A stretch of 15,621 nt of DNA from Actinobacteria bacterium UBA5176 (GTDB lineage Bacteria > Actinomycetota > UBA4738). The translations under genes and the position numbers were made by a program. Location: NCBI GenBank assembly GCA_002413305.1, contig DHWS01000088.1, positions 1 through 15,621 of the forward strand, in the 5' to 3' direction. The notes beneath the pieces are model-generated. The model did no database searches. It was not told the DNA's origin and saw only the letters and a program-made list of their open reading frames with translations. Position 1 is the first letter of the stretch. Each line of letters starts with the position of its first letter. Positions 1 through 6,383 of the stretch are shown in pieces.

Positions 1-283
1 CAAATCAACGACGGGGCACTAGGCATCACCACCCGTCCCCGTGACGACCGTGACCTTCCATATACCCTCAACGAACCGGCCGTCGTGACCCGGAGGCCGA
101 TAGTCTGTGTGAGTTGGACGTCGCCGGACCCGGATCCTTGGACAGGCCCGTGCAACGCCCGCTGGTACCAGCGGATTCAATGACGGCTTGGGCGGAGTAG
201 CCCGGCCGGTCCGACCGCTGAGGCTCCACCATTCCGAACACTCACATCCCAAACCGGTTTGGCTACCGGCGCCATAGACGGGA
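1..283. other. Stretch without a confident gene
   Basis: I see no gene I can support here. The stretch reads as less GC-rich than the rest of the window and has no ribosome binding site followed by a convincing frame. A minus-strand frame opens from a TTG at 312 and runs to 19, but its protein is rich in Arg, Pro and Thr, resembles no family I know and has no Shine-Dalgarno sequence. The one structured element is a perfect palindrome at 249-262, listed separately. Confidence 0.5.
249..262. repeat. Perfect 14-bp palindrome
   Basis: CCAAACCGGTTTGG is its own reverse complement. It lies downstream of the PepSY-like gene in otherwise featureless DNA. It could be a protein-binding site or chance. 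It is not a usual terminator, since it has no loop and no T-run. Confidence 0.4.
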
Positions 284-481
284 TTAGCCGACCTCTTTGG
301 CAGCCGACTCAACCGAAATCGGGCGGGCGGACTCAGTCGTCGTCACCAGATAGGTGATCCCCTTGGTCGACTGCAATCCCAGCCTCTCGGGTTGCTCGAC
401 CCGGCCTAGATCGAGGGCGCACACCCTCCTTGCCCCTGCAGCACGCCGCCAGCTCGAAGTTCCGGTCGTCGCTCGCTTCAT
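284..481 (-). CDS. Possible small coupled ORF, unknown
   Basis: A 65-codon frame whose ATG overlaps the TGA of the upstream PepSY-like gene in an ATGA arrangement at 478-481. That 4-bp overlap is the only support. The predicted protein begins MKRATTGTSSW, is basic in its first half and has no membrane segment, motif or family resemblance that I recognise. There is no separate ribosome binding site, so any expression would depend on translational coupling. It may equally be a chance frame or the remains of a longer C-terminus. I assign no function. Confidence 0.18.
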   Translation of the reverse strand: MKRATTGTSSWRRAAGARRVCALDLGRVEQPERLGLQSTKGITYLVTTTESARPISVESAAKEVG

Positions 482-951
482 TGTCCGATGGTCTCCTGCC
501 CGAGGATCTCACCCGTGCTCGCGTCCACAAACACGACCGCCCTGCCACCTACGACGCATAGCGGCCCGTGTTGGGAACCCTCGCCCGGCCCAAGGTTCGG
601 GACGCATGGGTCCGTCTCGATGATCGCCCAGACCGGCGTCGCCTGAGCCAGCATGCCGAGACCGGGCCCTGGTACGGCCAGGCCATAGATGGCCTCCGCG
701 CTTGTCACAGCGTCGCCAAACGCCCCTCCCATGGCATCGGTCACCGCGGCCTGCGCGCTGATGACCGGCGGGGTCGAGTCCGGCTGGAGCGCAACATTCG
801 CGCCGCCGCTGAACACCTGACCATTCGCGGTCCCGATTGTCACCGGCGGCGACGCCTTGCCCCCCAGGGCATGCACTGAACCGAAGGCAATGGATGCCGC
901 GATGGCGATCCCCACCGCTCCCATCGTCATTCGTTTCGTTCCCTTCCTCAT
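478..951 (-). CDS. Small secreted PepSY-like protein
   Basis: A 157-residue protein that is probably exported. The frame is open further upstream, but I chose the ATG at 951 because a GGAGGGTGGGG ribosome binding site lies just before it and the protein then starts with a classic signal sequence: basic MRKGTKR, a hydrophobic stretch at about residues 9-27, and small residues near 26-30. The mature part is hydrophilic. Its C-terminus reads VVFVDASTGEILGQ, resembling the last strand and turn of PepSY-type domains (V-D-x-x-T-G-E-v-l), which often occur in secreted inhibitor or lipoprotein modules. Two cysteines, in DPCVPN and GPLCVV, could form a disulfide outside the cell. The PepSY relation is inferred from this short motif; the molecular role is unknown. 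It follows clpS-DUF2017 on the same strand, about 85 bp downstream. Confidence 0.7.
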   Translation of the reverse strand: MRKGTKRMTMGAVGIAIAASIAFGSVHALGGKASPPVTIGTANGQVFSGGANVALQPDSTPPVISAQAAVTDAMGGAFGDAVTSAEAIYGLAVPGPGLGMLAQATPVWAIIETDPCVPNLGPGEGSQHGPLCVVGGRAVVFVDASTGEILGQETIGQ

Positions 952-1036
952 CGCCCCACCCTCCTCAGCTGCCCCACCCGATTCATCCCTTGCCTCACAA
1001 CGTTTACGCGATTGCACGCCCATCTCTTCGGAGAGG

Positions 1037-1522
1037 CTAGTCCCCGGCCGACCCTCGGGGATCGAGGCCCTCCGCAAGAGCAGCGATCACCTCGGTCTGC
1101 AACCACCCGAGGTAGTGGTAGAGGGCGAGCGCCGGGGCCCTCGGGTCGTCCTCTTCGACGTCCGGTTCGTCCTCGCTCACGTCGAGGCGCGTGCCCAGGA
1201 CGAGCCTGAGGTCGTTCAGCGCACCGAGCCACGCGGTCATCTGATCTTCGGCCAGCCGTCTTGCCTCAACGGTCTCCTCCAGGATCCGCAGGGACTCGAG
1301 GTGTTCGCCGAGCAGGTCCTCCCGGACCAGCCGCCGATACTCCTCCTCGCGCTCCTCGTCGTCCGGGTACGCGGGCGGGAACAGCCGCCGCAGCGCCGCG
1401 TCCTCCGTCGAGAGCAGCTCGCGGAGCTGGCCCGGGAGCGACGCCAGCACCGCCCGTTCGACCTCCGGCAGCCGCAGCCGGAAGTCGCCCTTGGGGGTGC
1501 GTTCGATCCGTGCCCGCGCCAA
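1037..1522 (-). CDS. DUF2017 family protein
   Basis: A 161-residue acidic, largely helical protein matching DUF2017, an actinobacterial family of unknown function usually encoded directly after clpS, as here. Recognisable features are the opening MARARIERTPKGDF, the L-P-x-V-E-R-A-V-L segment, the R-R-L-F-P-P-A-Y block at about residues 45-52, and the late A-L-x-x-Y-x-Y-L-G-W-L-Q-x helix. There are no membrane segments and no catalytic motif that I can identify. The start is TTG at 1522; no ATG or GTG is available in frame before the domain begins. The frame is the same as clpS, separated only by the clpS TGA and four sense codons, so translation is probably coupled. Its constant pairing with the ClpS adaptor suggests a link to ClpAP/ClpCP proteolysis, but that is inference. 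Confidence 0.85.
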   Translation of the reverse strand: MARARIERTPKGDFRLRLPEVERAVLASLPGQLRELLSTEDAALRRLFPPAYPDDEEREEEYRRLVREDLLGEHLESLRILEETVEARRLAEDQMTAWLGALNDLRLVLGTRLDVSEDEPDVEEDDPRAPALALYHYLGWLQTEVIAALAEGLDPRGSAGD

Positions 1523-1534
1523 CGAGAGCCTGCG

Positions 1535-1846
1535 TCAGGTGTCGTGCTGCATCGTCGCCCACAGCCCGTGGGCGTGCAGCCGGAACGTGTCGAATTCGGC
1601 CTTCTCCCGCGAGCCGCTGGAGACGACGGCCCTGCCCTTCGTGTGGACGTCCCACATCAGCTTCTCGGCCTTCCCGTGGCTGTAGCCGAACAGCTTCTGG
1701 AAGACGAACGTCACGTAGGACATCAGGTTGATGGGGTCGTTCCACACGATGACCACCCAGGGGCGATCGGGTTCGATGACCTCGTCGCCCCGAGGCTCGT
1801 CGGTCCGGACGGGTGCGGGAGCGATAGCCGCGCGCATCCGGTCCAT
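1535..1846 (-). CDS. clpS: ATP-dependent Clp protease adaptor ClpS
   Basis: A 103-residue N-recognin adaptor that hands proteins with bulky N-terminal residues to the Clp AAA+ unfoldase (ClpC or ClpA) in the cytoplasm. The core is clear: [20 protein letters not shown] at about residues 31-50, containing the Asn36-Asp37 pair that binds the substrate amino terminus, then [16 protein letters not shown] at 59-74 with the pocket histidine (His68), and the final L-H-A-H-G-L-W strand. Residues before about 25 are the flexible arm that engages the unfoldase. The start is uncertain between ATG at 1846 and ATG at 1837: GGGAGA touches the first and lies about 10 nt before the second. Both leave the domain intact. 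It is divergent from rlmN and followed by DUF2017. Confidence 0.93.
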   Translation of the reverse strand: MDRMRAAIAPAPVRTDEPRGDEVIEPDRPWVVIVWNDPINLMSYVTFVFQKLFGYSHGKAEKLMWDVHTKGRAVVSSGSREKAEFDTFRLHAHGLWATMQHDT

Positions 1847-1881
1847 TCTCCCGCGTTCGGCCTCAGGTCGCCCCTCTCCGC

Positions 1882-1887
1882 TACCCT
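1882..1887 (+). promoter_or_regulatory. -10 element of leaderless rlmN promoter
   Basis: TACCCT fits the actinobacterial TANNNT -10 pattern and ends 8 nt before the rlmN ATG, with no ribosome binding site in between. This spacing is typical of leaderless transcripts that start at or next to the A of ATG. I see no clear -35 box. Confidence 0.45.
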
Positions 1888-1895
1888 CGAACCGC

Positions 1896-2984
1896 ATGAG
1901 CGTGTACGACCTGGACCTCGAACAGCTCACCGGCCGCCTCTTGGGGTGGGGCGAGCCCGCGTACCGCGCCCGGCAGGTCTACGCGGGCCTGTGGCGGCAG
2001 GCCCGGCCGTACGAGGACATGACCGACCTGCCCAAGGAGCTCCGAGCGCAGCTGGCCGGCGAGCTGCCCGAGGGGCTCGAGGTCCTGACCGAACGAGAGG
2101 CCGACCGAGGCGCGACGCGCAAGGCGCTGCTCCGGCTGGGGGAGAAGGGCCACGTGATCGAGACCGTCCTGATGGGCTACCGGGACCGGGTCACGGTTTG
2201 CGTGTCCACCCAGGCCGGCTGCGCCATGGGCTGCGGCTTCTGCGCCACCGGCCAGATGGGGCTGCAGAACAACCTCACGGGAGGTGAGGTCGCGGCCCAG
2301 GTCGTGTGGGCGGCGCGGGCCGCCGTCCGGCTGCCGGCGTCAACGCCGCGGCGGGTCACCAACGTGGTCTTCATGGGTATGGGCGAGCCCCTGGCGAACT
2401 ATCGAGCCACCCGGGACGCGGTCTCGCGGCTGCTCGATCCGGACGGCATGAACCTCGGCGCGCGCCACGTGACCGTTTCGACCGTCGGGGTCGTCCCCGG
2501 CATCCGCCGCCTGGCCACCGACCATCCGCAGGTGGGACTGGCCGTCAGCTTCCACGCTGCGGACGACGAGCTGCGGAACGAACTGGTCCCGGCCAACCGG
2601 CTGTGGCCGCTCGATCAGCTCGAAGCCGCCATCGCCGACTGGCGCGAGCGCACCCACCGGCGGCCTTCGATCGAGTGGGCCATGATCGACGGCGTCAACG
2701 ACTCGGACCGGCAGGCCGAACTCCTGTCGCCGATCGCCCGACGTCTCCACGCGCACGTCAACCTCATCCCGCTCAACCCCACGCCGGGCTGGCCCTCCCA
2801 GCCCAGCCCGAGGGCGCGGATCGGATCGTTCGCTTCCTTGCTGCGGGCGGCCGGCGTACCGGTCACGGTTCGCGACACGCGGGGCCGCGAGATCGACGCC
2901 GCGTGCGGGCAGCTCCGGTCGAAATTCGTCGCGGATCCGGCACGCCACCCCTGCCGTCGCCCGATCCCCGTGCAGGTCCGATGA
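1896..2984 (+). CDS. rlmN: 23S rRNA (adenine2503-C2) methyltransferase RlmN
   Basis: A 362-residue radical-SAM enzyme of the RlmN/Cfr family, which methylates C2 of A2503 in 23S rRNA and C2 of A37 in some tRNAs. The signature CAMGCGFC supplies the three [4Fe-4S] ligands at Cys109, Cys113 and Cys116. The methyl-carrying cysteine is Cys337 in [13 protein letters not shown]. Other family blocks are present: [20 protein letters not shown] and M-I-D-G-V-N-D-S. The length is normal. I chose ATG 1896 because the protein then begins [11 protein letters not shown], matching the family, although the frame extends upstream; there is no Shine-Dalgarno sequence and a TACCCT -10 lies 8 nt before it, suggesting a leaderless mRNA. 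The stop overlaps the next gene (ATGA), implying co-translation. Confidence 0.95.
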   Translation: MSVYDLDLEQLTGRLLGWGEPAYRARQVYAGLWRQARPYEDMTDLPKELRAQLAGELPEGLEVLTEREADRGATRKALLRLGEKGHVIETVLMGYRDRVTVCVSTQAGCAMGCGFCATGQMGLQNNLTGGEVAAQVVWAARAAVRLPASTPRRVTNVVFMGMGEPLANYRATRDAVSRLLDPDGMNLGARHVTVSTVGVVPGIRRLATDHPQVGLAVSFHAADDELRNELVPANRLWPLDQLEAAIADWRERTHRRPSIEWAMIDGVNDSDRQAELLSPIARRLHAHVNLIPLNPTPGWPSQPSPRARIGSFASLLRAAGVPVTVRDTRGREIDAACGQLRSKFVADPARHPCRRPIPVQVR

Positions 2985-3982
2985 GGATCCTCGTCCTCGG
3001 AGGGACCCGGTTCGCCGGGAGACACTTCGTCGACTCGGCCGTGCAGCGCGGCCACGAGGTCACGCTGTTCAACCGCGGGGTCAGCGAGCAGGGCGACATC
3101 CCCGGGGTCGAACAGCTCCACGGCGACCGCGACGGAGGCCTGGAGCCGATCGAGGGGCGCGACTGGGACGCCGTGGTCGACATGAGCGGCTTCGTCCCAC
3201 GGCTGGTCCGTCACTCCGCTGAACTCCTCGCCGGCCACGCCGGCCGGTACCTCTTCGTCTCCTCGATCTCCGCGTACGCGGACGGGATGCCGCCGGGGTT
3301 CGCGGAGGACGCGTCGCTGGCCATGCTCGAGGATCCTTCGATCGAGGAGATCACCGGCGAGACGTACGGCGGCCTCAAGGCGTTGTGCGAGCGAGAGGTC
3401 GAACGAACCTTTCCCGACGGTGCATTGATCATCCGGCCGGGCCTCATCGTCGGCCCGCGGGACCCGACCGACCGCTTCACCTACTGGGTGCGCCGCGTGG
3501 CACACGGGGGCGAGGTCCTCGCTCCCGGCTCCCCCGACCGGCCGGTGCAGGTGATCGATGCGCGCGACCTCGCCACGTGGATGCTGCGGATGATCGAGGG
3601 CCGCGAGACCGGCGTCTACCACGCCACGGGCCCGGAGGTCCCCCTCTCCATGGGCGAGATCCTCGAGACCTGCCGGACGGTCTCCGGCAGCGACGCCGCC
3701 TTCACGTGGGTCGACGAGCGGTTCCTGCTCGATGCCCGCGTCGAGCCCTGGAGCGAGCTGCCGCTCTGGCTTCCAGAGGCCGAAGCCGCCGGTGCCATGC
3801 AAGCGGACGTGAGCAGGGCCGTCCGCCACGGCCTGACGTTCCGCCACCTGGCCGAAACGGTGCGGGACACGGACGCCTGGGACTTGAGTCGGCCGCAGGC
3901 CGATCCGCTGAAGGCGGGTCTGGACGGTGCGCGCGAGGCCGACCTCCTGGCGCGGTGGCGCGCTTCGACCCCCCCGGCGTAG
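2981..3982 (+). CDS. NAD-dependent epimerase/dehydratase (extended SDR)
   Basis: A 333-residue cytoplasmic oxidoreductase-fold protein of the extended, atypical SDR group. The N-terminal nucleotide-binding loop is LVLGGTRFAGRHF (residues 4-16), where the usual GxxGxxG becomes GGTRFAG, as in many nucleotide-sugar epimerase-like and isoflavone-reductase-like proteins. The catalytic pair is Tyr129 and Lys133 in YGGLK, and a serine-rich strand (FVSSISAY, 92-99) supplies the third catalytic residue. Later blocks such as IIRPGLIVGPRDPTDRFTYW and VIDARDLATWM match the substrate-binding half of the family. The substrate cannot be read from the sequence. The ATG overlaps the rlmN TGA by 4 bp, and the TAG directly abuts the stop of the convergent MOSC gene. 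Confidence 0.88.
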   Translation: MRILVLGGTRFAGRHFVDSAVQRGHEVTLFNRGVSEQGDIPGVEQLHGDRDGGLEPIEGRDWDAVVDMSGFVPRLVRHSAELLAGHAGRYLFVSSISAYADGMPPGFAEDASLAMLEDPSIEEITGETYGGLKALCEREVERTFPDGALIIRPGLIVGPRDPTDRFTYWVRRVAHGGEVLAPGSPDRPVQVIDARDLATWMLRMIEGRETGVYHATGPEVPLSMGEILETCRTVSGSDAAFTWVDERFLLDARVEPWSELPLWLPEAEAAGAMQADVSRAVRHGLTFRHLAETVRDTDAWDLSRPQADPLKAGLDGAREADLLARWRASTPPA

Positions 3983-4447
3983 TCAGGCCCCGACCGGGTC
4001 GCCGACCCGGATGATCCCTTCGGTCAGGATCGCCGCCCGCAGGCCACCCCGGTGCACCAGCCCGGAGCGCACCCCGTGGGCGGTCAGCTTCTCGAGGTGC
4101 CCGCACGGTTCGGCCAGCCGCATCCCACGCAGCCGCACCGCGCCCACGGAGAACTCCACACCGACCAGGTGATTCACGGCGACCCCGCGGGTGACGAGGT
4201 TCCGCCGCGCCTGGCCCGGCTCGATCGAGATTCCCTCCTCGCGGGCGAGCGCTTCGATGGCCTCGGACTCGATCAGGGTCACCTCGCGGCCGGATCCCGG
4301 AAGATCCGACCAGGTGCCGGCGTGCTGGAAGTAGCGGTCGCCTTCGAGACCGTTGCCGGGGACGGCCCGGACCTCGGAGATCGAACGCATCGGTCCGGCG
4401 GCTTCCTCCGCGATGTTGATCGAGACGATCGAACCCACGGCGCTCAT
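3983..4447 (-). CDS. MOSC domain-containing protein
   Basis: A 154-residue stand-alone MOSC (molybdenum cofactor sulfurase C-terminal) domain. Characteristic blocks are G-L-E-G-D-R-Y-F at residues 33-40, E-V-T-L-I-E-S-E-A at 55-63, R-R-N-L-V-T-R-G-V at 81-89, and L-A-E-P-C-G-H-L with the conserved cysteine (Cys115) thought to carry sulfur in this superfamily. No other domain is fused. MOSC proteins are linked to molybdenum-cofactor enzymes or to delivery of metal-bound sulfur, but small actinobacterial members are mostly uncharacterised, so the exact role is open. The ATG overlaps the TGA of the upstream crotonase gene by 4 bp, so the two are probably co-translated. It ends flush against the epimerase stop. 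Confidence 0.88.
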   Translation of the reverse strand: MSAVGSIVSINIAEEAAGPMRSISEVRAVPGNGLEGDRYFQHAGTWSDLPGSGREVTLIESEAIEALAREEGISIEPGQARRNLVTRGVAVNHLVGVEFSVGAVRLRGMRLAEPCGHLEKLTAHGVRSGLVHRGGLRAAILTEGIIRVGDPVGA

Positions 4448-5244
4448 CTTACGGACCGGCCGAACGCTCCGTGCCTTCCCTCGCCGGAGGCGAACCGCTG
4501 GGCCCCCACACCGGTCTCCCCGGAACCGATCGCCTCCATGCCCCGCCGGATCTCGTTCCGGAGAGCATCGTCGAAGGGCAACCACCATTGTTCGTACGCC
4601 GACAGCCGGTCCGAGCGCATACACGCCTGCGGGAAGTCGGCGATCTCGCGAGCCAGCGTCATCGCGGACTCCAGCGCCTGGCCGGGTTCGACCAGTCGGT
4701 TCGCCAGTCCGAAGCCGAACGCCTCCTCGCCGGAGACCGGACGGCCGGTCAGGATCAGGTCCATGGCCCGGCCATGCCCGATCAGGCGGGGGAGCCGGAT
4801 CGTCCCGAGGTCCACGAGCGGCACGCCGAACCGCCGGTCGAAGAACCCGAACACCGCGTTCCGGGCGGCCACCCGCAGGTCGCACCACAGTGCCAGCTCC
4901 AGCCCACCGGCGACCGCGTAGCCCTCCACGGCCGCGATGACGGGCTTGGAGAGGAGCAGCCGCGTCGGGCCGAGCGGGCCATCGCCGTCCTCCGCGATCC
5001 GGTGCGTCTCGCCCCGGGCCAGCGCCTTCAGGTCGGCGCCCGCGCAGAACGTGCCCTCGGCCCCGGCCAGGACGGCGACCGACGCGACCTCGTCGGCATC
5101 GAAGGCCCGGAACGCGTCGGCGAGCAGCGCCGCGGTCTCGGGGTCGATGGCGTTGCGAACCTCCGGCCGGTCGATCGTGACCACCGTGACCGGGCCGTCG
5201 GCCTCGAGGCGAACCTTGGGGCGCTGGCCACCGGATCCGGACAT
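4444..5244 (-). CDS. Enoyl-CoA hydratase/isomerase family protein
   Basis: A 266-residue crotonase-fold protein acting on a CoA thioester in the cytoplasm. Visible family features are I-D-R-P-E-V-R-N-A-I at residues 24-33, the oxyanion-hole strand FCAGADLKAL at 66-75, and EGYAVAGGLELALWCDLRVA at 107-126 with the first catalytic-type glutamate (Glu116). The second hydratase glutamate, normally in a P-E segment about 20 residues later, is replaced by FFDRRFG (Asp136), so true hydratase activity is doubtful; it may be an isomerase, hydrolase or lyase of the same fold. I chose ATG 5244 because GAGGGG lies 6 nt before it and MSGSGGQRPKVRLE leads straight into the first strand. A doubled palindrome lies 18 bp upstream. 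The MOSC gene is coupled downstream. Confidence 0.88.
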   Translation of the reverse strand: MSGSGGQRPKVRLEADGPVTVVTIDRPEVRNAIDPETAALLADAFRAFDADEVASVAVLAGAEGTFCAGADLKALARGETHRIAEDGDGPLGPTRLLLSKPVIAAVEGYAVAGGLELALWCDLRVAARNAVFGFFDRRFGVPLVDLGTIRLPRLIGHGRAMDLILTGRPVSGEEAFGFGLANRLVEPGQALESAMTLAREIADFPQACMRSDRLSAYEQWWLPFDDALRNEIRRGMEAIGSGETGVGAQRFASGEGRHGAFGRSVR

Positions 5245-5254
5245 GGCCAGCCCC

Positions 5255-5371
5255 TCAAGCACGTATGGCGCCATACGTATGGCGCCATACCTCGCAGGGA
5301 CCGGCCGGCTCAACCGGTCGCCCAGGGCCCGGCTCGTCGTCGATGTCCCCGTCCTTGGCGTCCTCCGGCAT
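5255..5371 (-). CDS. Possible 38-residue acidic leader ORF
   Basis: The ATG at 5371 follows an excellent ribosome binding site (GGAGGAGGG, 5 nt spacer). The frame encodes 38 residues, starting MPEDAKDGDIDDEPG, with Asp/Glu and Pro enrichment, and stops 10 bp before the crotonase ATG. Its last third (VWRHTYGAIR) is encoded by the doubled palindrome, so that tail may be a by-product of palindrome insertion or of operator evolution. It could be a small protein, an upstream ORF controlling the crotonase-MOSC unit, or the 5' end of a disrupted gene. I recognise no homologue. Confidence 0.35.
   Translation of the reverse strand: MPEDAKDGDIDDEPGPGRPVEPAGPCEVWRHTYGAIRA
5263..5290. promoter_or_regulatory. 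Two abutting 14-bp palindromes, operator-like
   Basis: GTATGGCGCCATAC occurs twice with no spacer (5263-5276 and 5277-5290). Each copy is a perfect palindrome, so the 28-bp block is also one. It lies 18 bp upstream of the crotonase start. Two dimer sites offset by 14 bp would suit cooperative binding of a TetR-, GntR- or MarR-type repressor, and as RNA the block could fold into a strong hairpin. No regulator gene is adjacent. Confidence 0.55.
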
Positions 5372-5517
5372 GCGATCCCTCCTCCTCGCCGGCGTATGGT
5401 CGAAGCGTGCGCGGAGCCCATGGTATGCCGACCGGCGCGAGCCCGTCCCCTTCGCTTGGTGCTGGTTTCGGCCGTATCGCCCGCAGACCCGCGAGCACGA
5501 ATCCGTGCTTGGAGTGC
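5372..5517. other. Divergent intergenic region, no clear gene
   Basis: This lies between the minus-strand crotonase unit and the plus-strand DUF5679 promoter. I see no frame with a ribosome binding site. On the minus strand TACCAT near 5410 fits a TANNNT -10 for the crotonase unit, but no good -35 accompanies it, so I do not call a promoter. Confidence 0.4.
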
Positions 5518-5546
5518 TTGAAAGCCCCTCACGAAGCGCCGAGAAT
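5518..5546 (+). promoter_or_regulatory. Predicted promoter of the DUF5679 gene
   Basis: A TTGAAA -35 box at 5518-5523, a 17-bp spacer and a GAGAAT -10 box at 5541-5546 fit a housekeeping sigma promoter. Transcription would start near 5553, leaving a leader of about 85 nt before the ATG at 5639. Confidence 0.45.
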
Positions 5547-5592
5547 CATCGGCGGGGTCGTGAAGGGGACGGCCTCGAAACGTATCCGGGTC

Positions 5593-5620
5593 CCGAGCGA
5601 CGCTCGGCCCGGCCCGAGCG
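5593..5620 (+). promoter_or_regulatory. Two mutually exclusive leader hairpins
   Basis: Segment 1 (CCGAGC, 5593-5598) can pair with segment 2 (GCTCGG, 5602-5607) across a 3-nt loop. Alternatively, segment 2 extended to CGCTCGG (5601-5607) can pair with segment 3 (CCGAGCG, 5614-5620) across a 6-nt loop. The second hairpin ends 5 nt before the AGGAGGTGA ribosome binding site at 5626-5634. The arrangement resembles a small switch, but no ligand or leader peptide is evident. Confidence 0.35.
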
Positions 5621-5638
5621 CGATGAGGAGGTGACCGG

Positions 5639-5788
5639 ATGGCGGACAAATACGAGGGCTATTGCGTGAAGTGCAAGGCCAAGCGCGAGTTCGAGGGCGA
5701 GGTAGTCACGCTCAAGAACGGACGGCGTGCCGCGAAGGGCAAGTGCCCGGTGTGCGGAACGACCGTGATGCGCATCCTCGGCAAGTAG
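5639..5788 (+). CDS. DUF5679 zinc-ribbon protein
   Basis: A 49-residue basic protein made almost entirely of one zinc ribbon: Y-C-V-K-C-K at residues 8-13 and K-C-P-V-C-G at 35-40 supply two C-x-x-C knuckles (Cys9, Cys12, Cys36, Cys39). The linker E-V-V-T-L-K-N-G-R-R-A-A-K-G and the ending T-T-V-M-R-I-L-G-K match DUF5679, a short family common in actinobacteria and also reminiscent of the zinc ribbons at the end of type I topoisomerases. The ATG follows a near-consensus AGGAGGTGA site. The family function is unknown; nucleic-acid binding is a reasonable inference from the fold and charge. The gene is monocistronic: its own promoter lies upstream and a perfect-stem terminator follows. Confidence 0.87.
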   Translation: MADKYEGYCVKCKAKREFEGEVVTLKNGRRAAKGKCPVCGTTVMRILGK

Positions 5789-5817
5789 CGGCCACCCGGT
5801 CGCGTACGGTCCCGTAG

Positions 5818-5850
5818 TCGAACAGCCGTCCTTCAGGGGCGGCTGTTCGA
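5818..5850. terminator. Strong hairpin terminator
   Basis: TCGAACAGCCG (5818-5828) and CGGCTGTTCGA (5840-5850) form a perfect 11-bp stem. It can extend inwards by three more pairs (one G-U) around a TTCAG loop. There is no T-run, as in many GC-rich actinobacterial terminators. It lies between the DUF5679 stop and the convergent rrf2 stop, so it can serve both strands. Confidence 0.85.
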
Positions 5851-5888
5851 ATCGCTTCCCCTCCGGCCGGCCTAACGACGAGCGAACG

Positions 5889-6365
5889 TCAGCCTCGAGG
5901 CCGGATCAGCTCGCTCGCGGCGAACATCGGCAGCGCGGTGATCTTCTGATGCCGGCGGGCGAGCTCGGCCAACGAGGTCCGTTCGAACACCTGCCGGATG
6001 GCCACGAACACGTCTCCCCACAGCTCCTGAAGGCCGCACATCGAATCCTGGAAGCACGTGTGGTCCTCTTCCTGCAGGCAGAACATGGGGTACATCGGGC
6101 CCTCGATGGCGTCGACGATGTCGGCCATGAAGATCTGCCCCGGGTCCTTCGACAAGCGGCATCCCCCGCCGGCGCCGCGGAAGCTTTCGACCAGGCCCGC
6201 TTTGTGGAGCGCGCCCAGCTGCTGCTCGAGGAAGCGGAGCGGGATGTGCTGGGATGCGGCGATGGAACGGGCCGGGATCAGATCGTCTCCCACCTTGGCG
6301 CGTCGAAGAGCGAGCTCGATCATGGCCCGCATCGCGTACTCGGTTTTCTGAGAGACCTTCAGCAT
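5889..6365 (-). CDS. Rrf2 family transcriptional regulator with cysteine sensor
   Basis: A 158-residue Rrf2-family DNA-binding protein (the IscR, NsrR, RsrR group). The winged helix is typical: V-S-Q-K-T-E-Y-A-M-R-A-M-I-E-L-A at residues 4-19, I-P-L-R-F-L-E-Q-Q-L at 41-50, and the wing L-V-E-S-F-R-G-A-G-G-G-C-R-L-S-K at 58-73. The dimerisation region carries Cys96, Cys104 and Cys110, with spacing close to the three cysteines that ligate Fe-S clusters in IscR and NsrR, so it is probably a redox, nitric-oxide or iron-sulfur sensor. Which one cannot be told; no isc or suf genes are in the window. The ATG at 6365 has a GGAG site 8 nt upstream and a promoter directly before it. The neighbour upstream on the same strand is an AI-2E-type membrane protein. 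Confidence 0.93.
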   Translation of the reverse strand: MLKVSQKTEYAMRAMIELALRRAKVGDDLIPARSIAASQHIPLRFLEQQLGALHKAGLVESFRGAGGGCRLSKDPGQIFMADIVDAIEGPMYPMFCLQEEDHTCFQDSMCGLQELWGDVFVAIRQVFERTSLAELARRHQKITALPMFAASELIRPRG

Positions 6366-6383
6366 CGCTCCGACTCCACCTCC

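Noticed and set aside
19..312. A 97-codon minus-strand frame starting at TTG
   Set aside because: It has no ribosome binding site and no family resemblance, and its composition is typical of a chance frame.
1021..1040. Short inverted repeat around CTCTTCGGAGAG as a terminator for clpS-DUF2017
   Set aside because: The stem is only 4-5 bp with no T-run; too weak to call.
857..2287. A 476-codon plus-strand open frame
   Set aside because: It runs antisense to clpS-DUF2017 and into rlmN in another frame; its Arg/Pro/Gly-rich protein resembles nothing, while the genes on the real frames are clear families.
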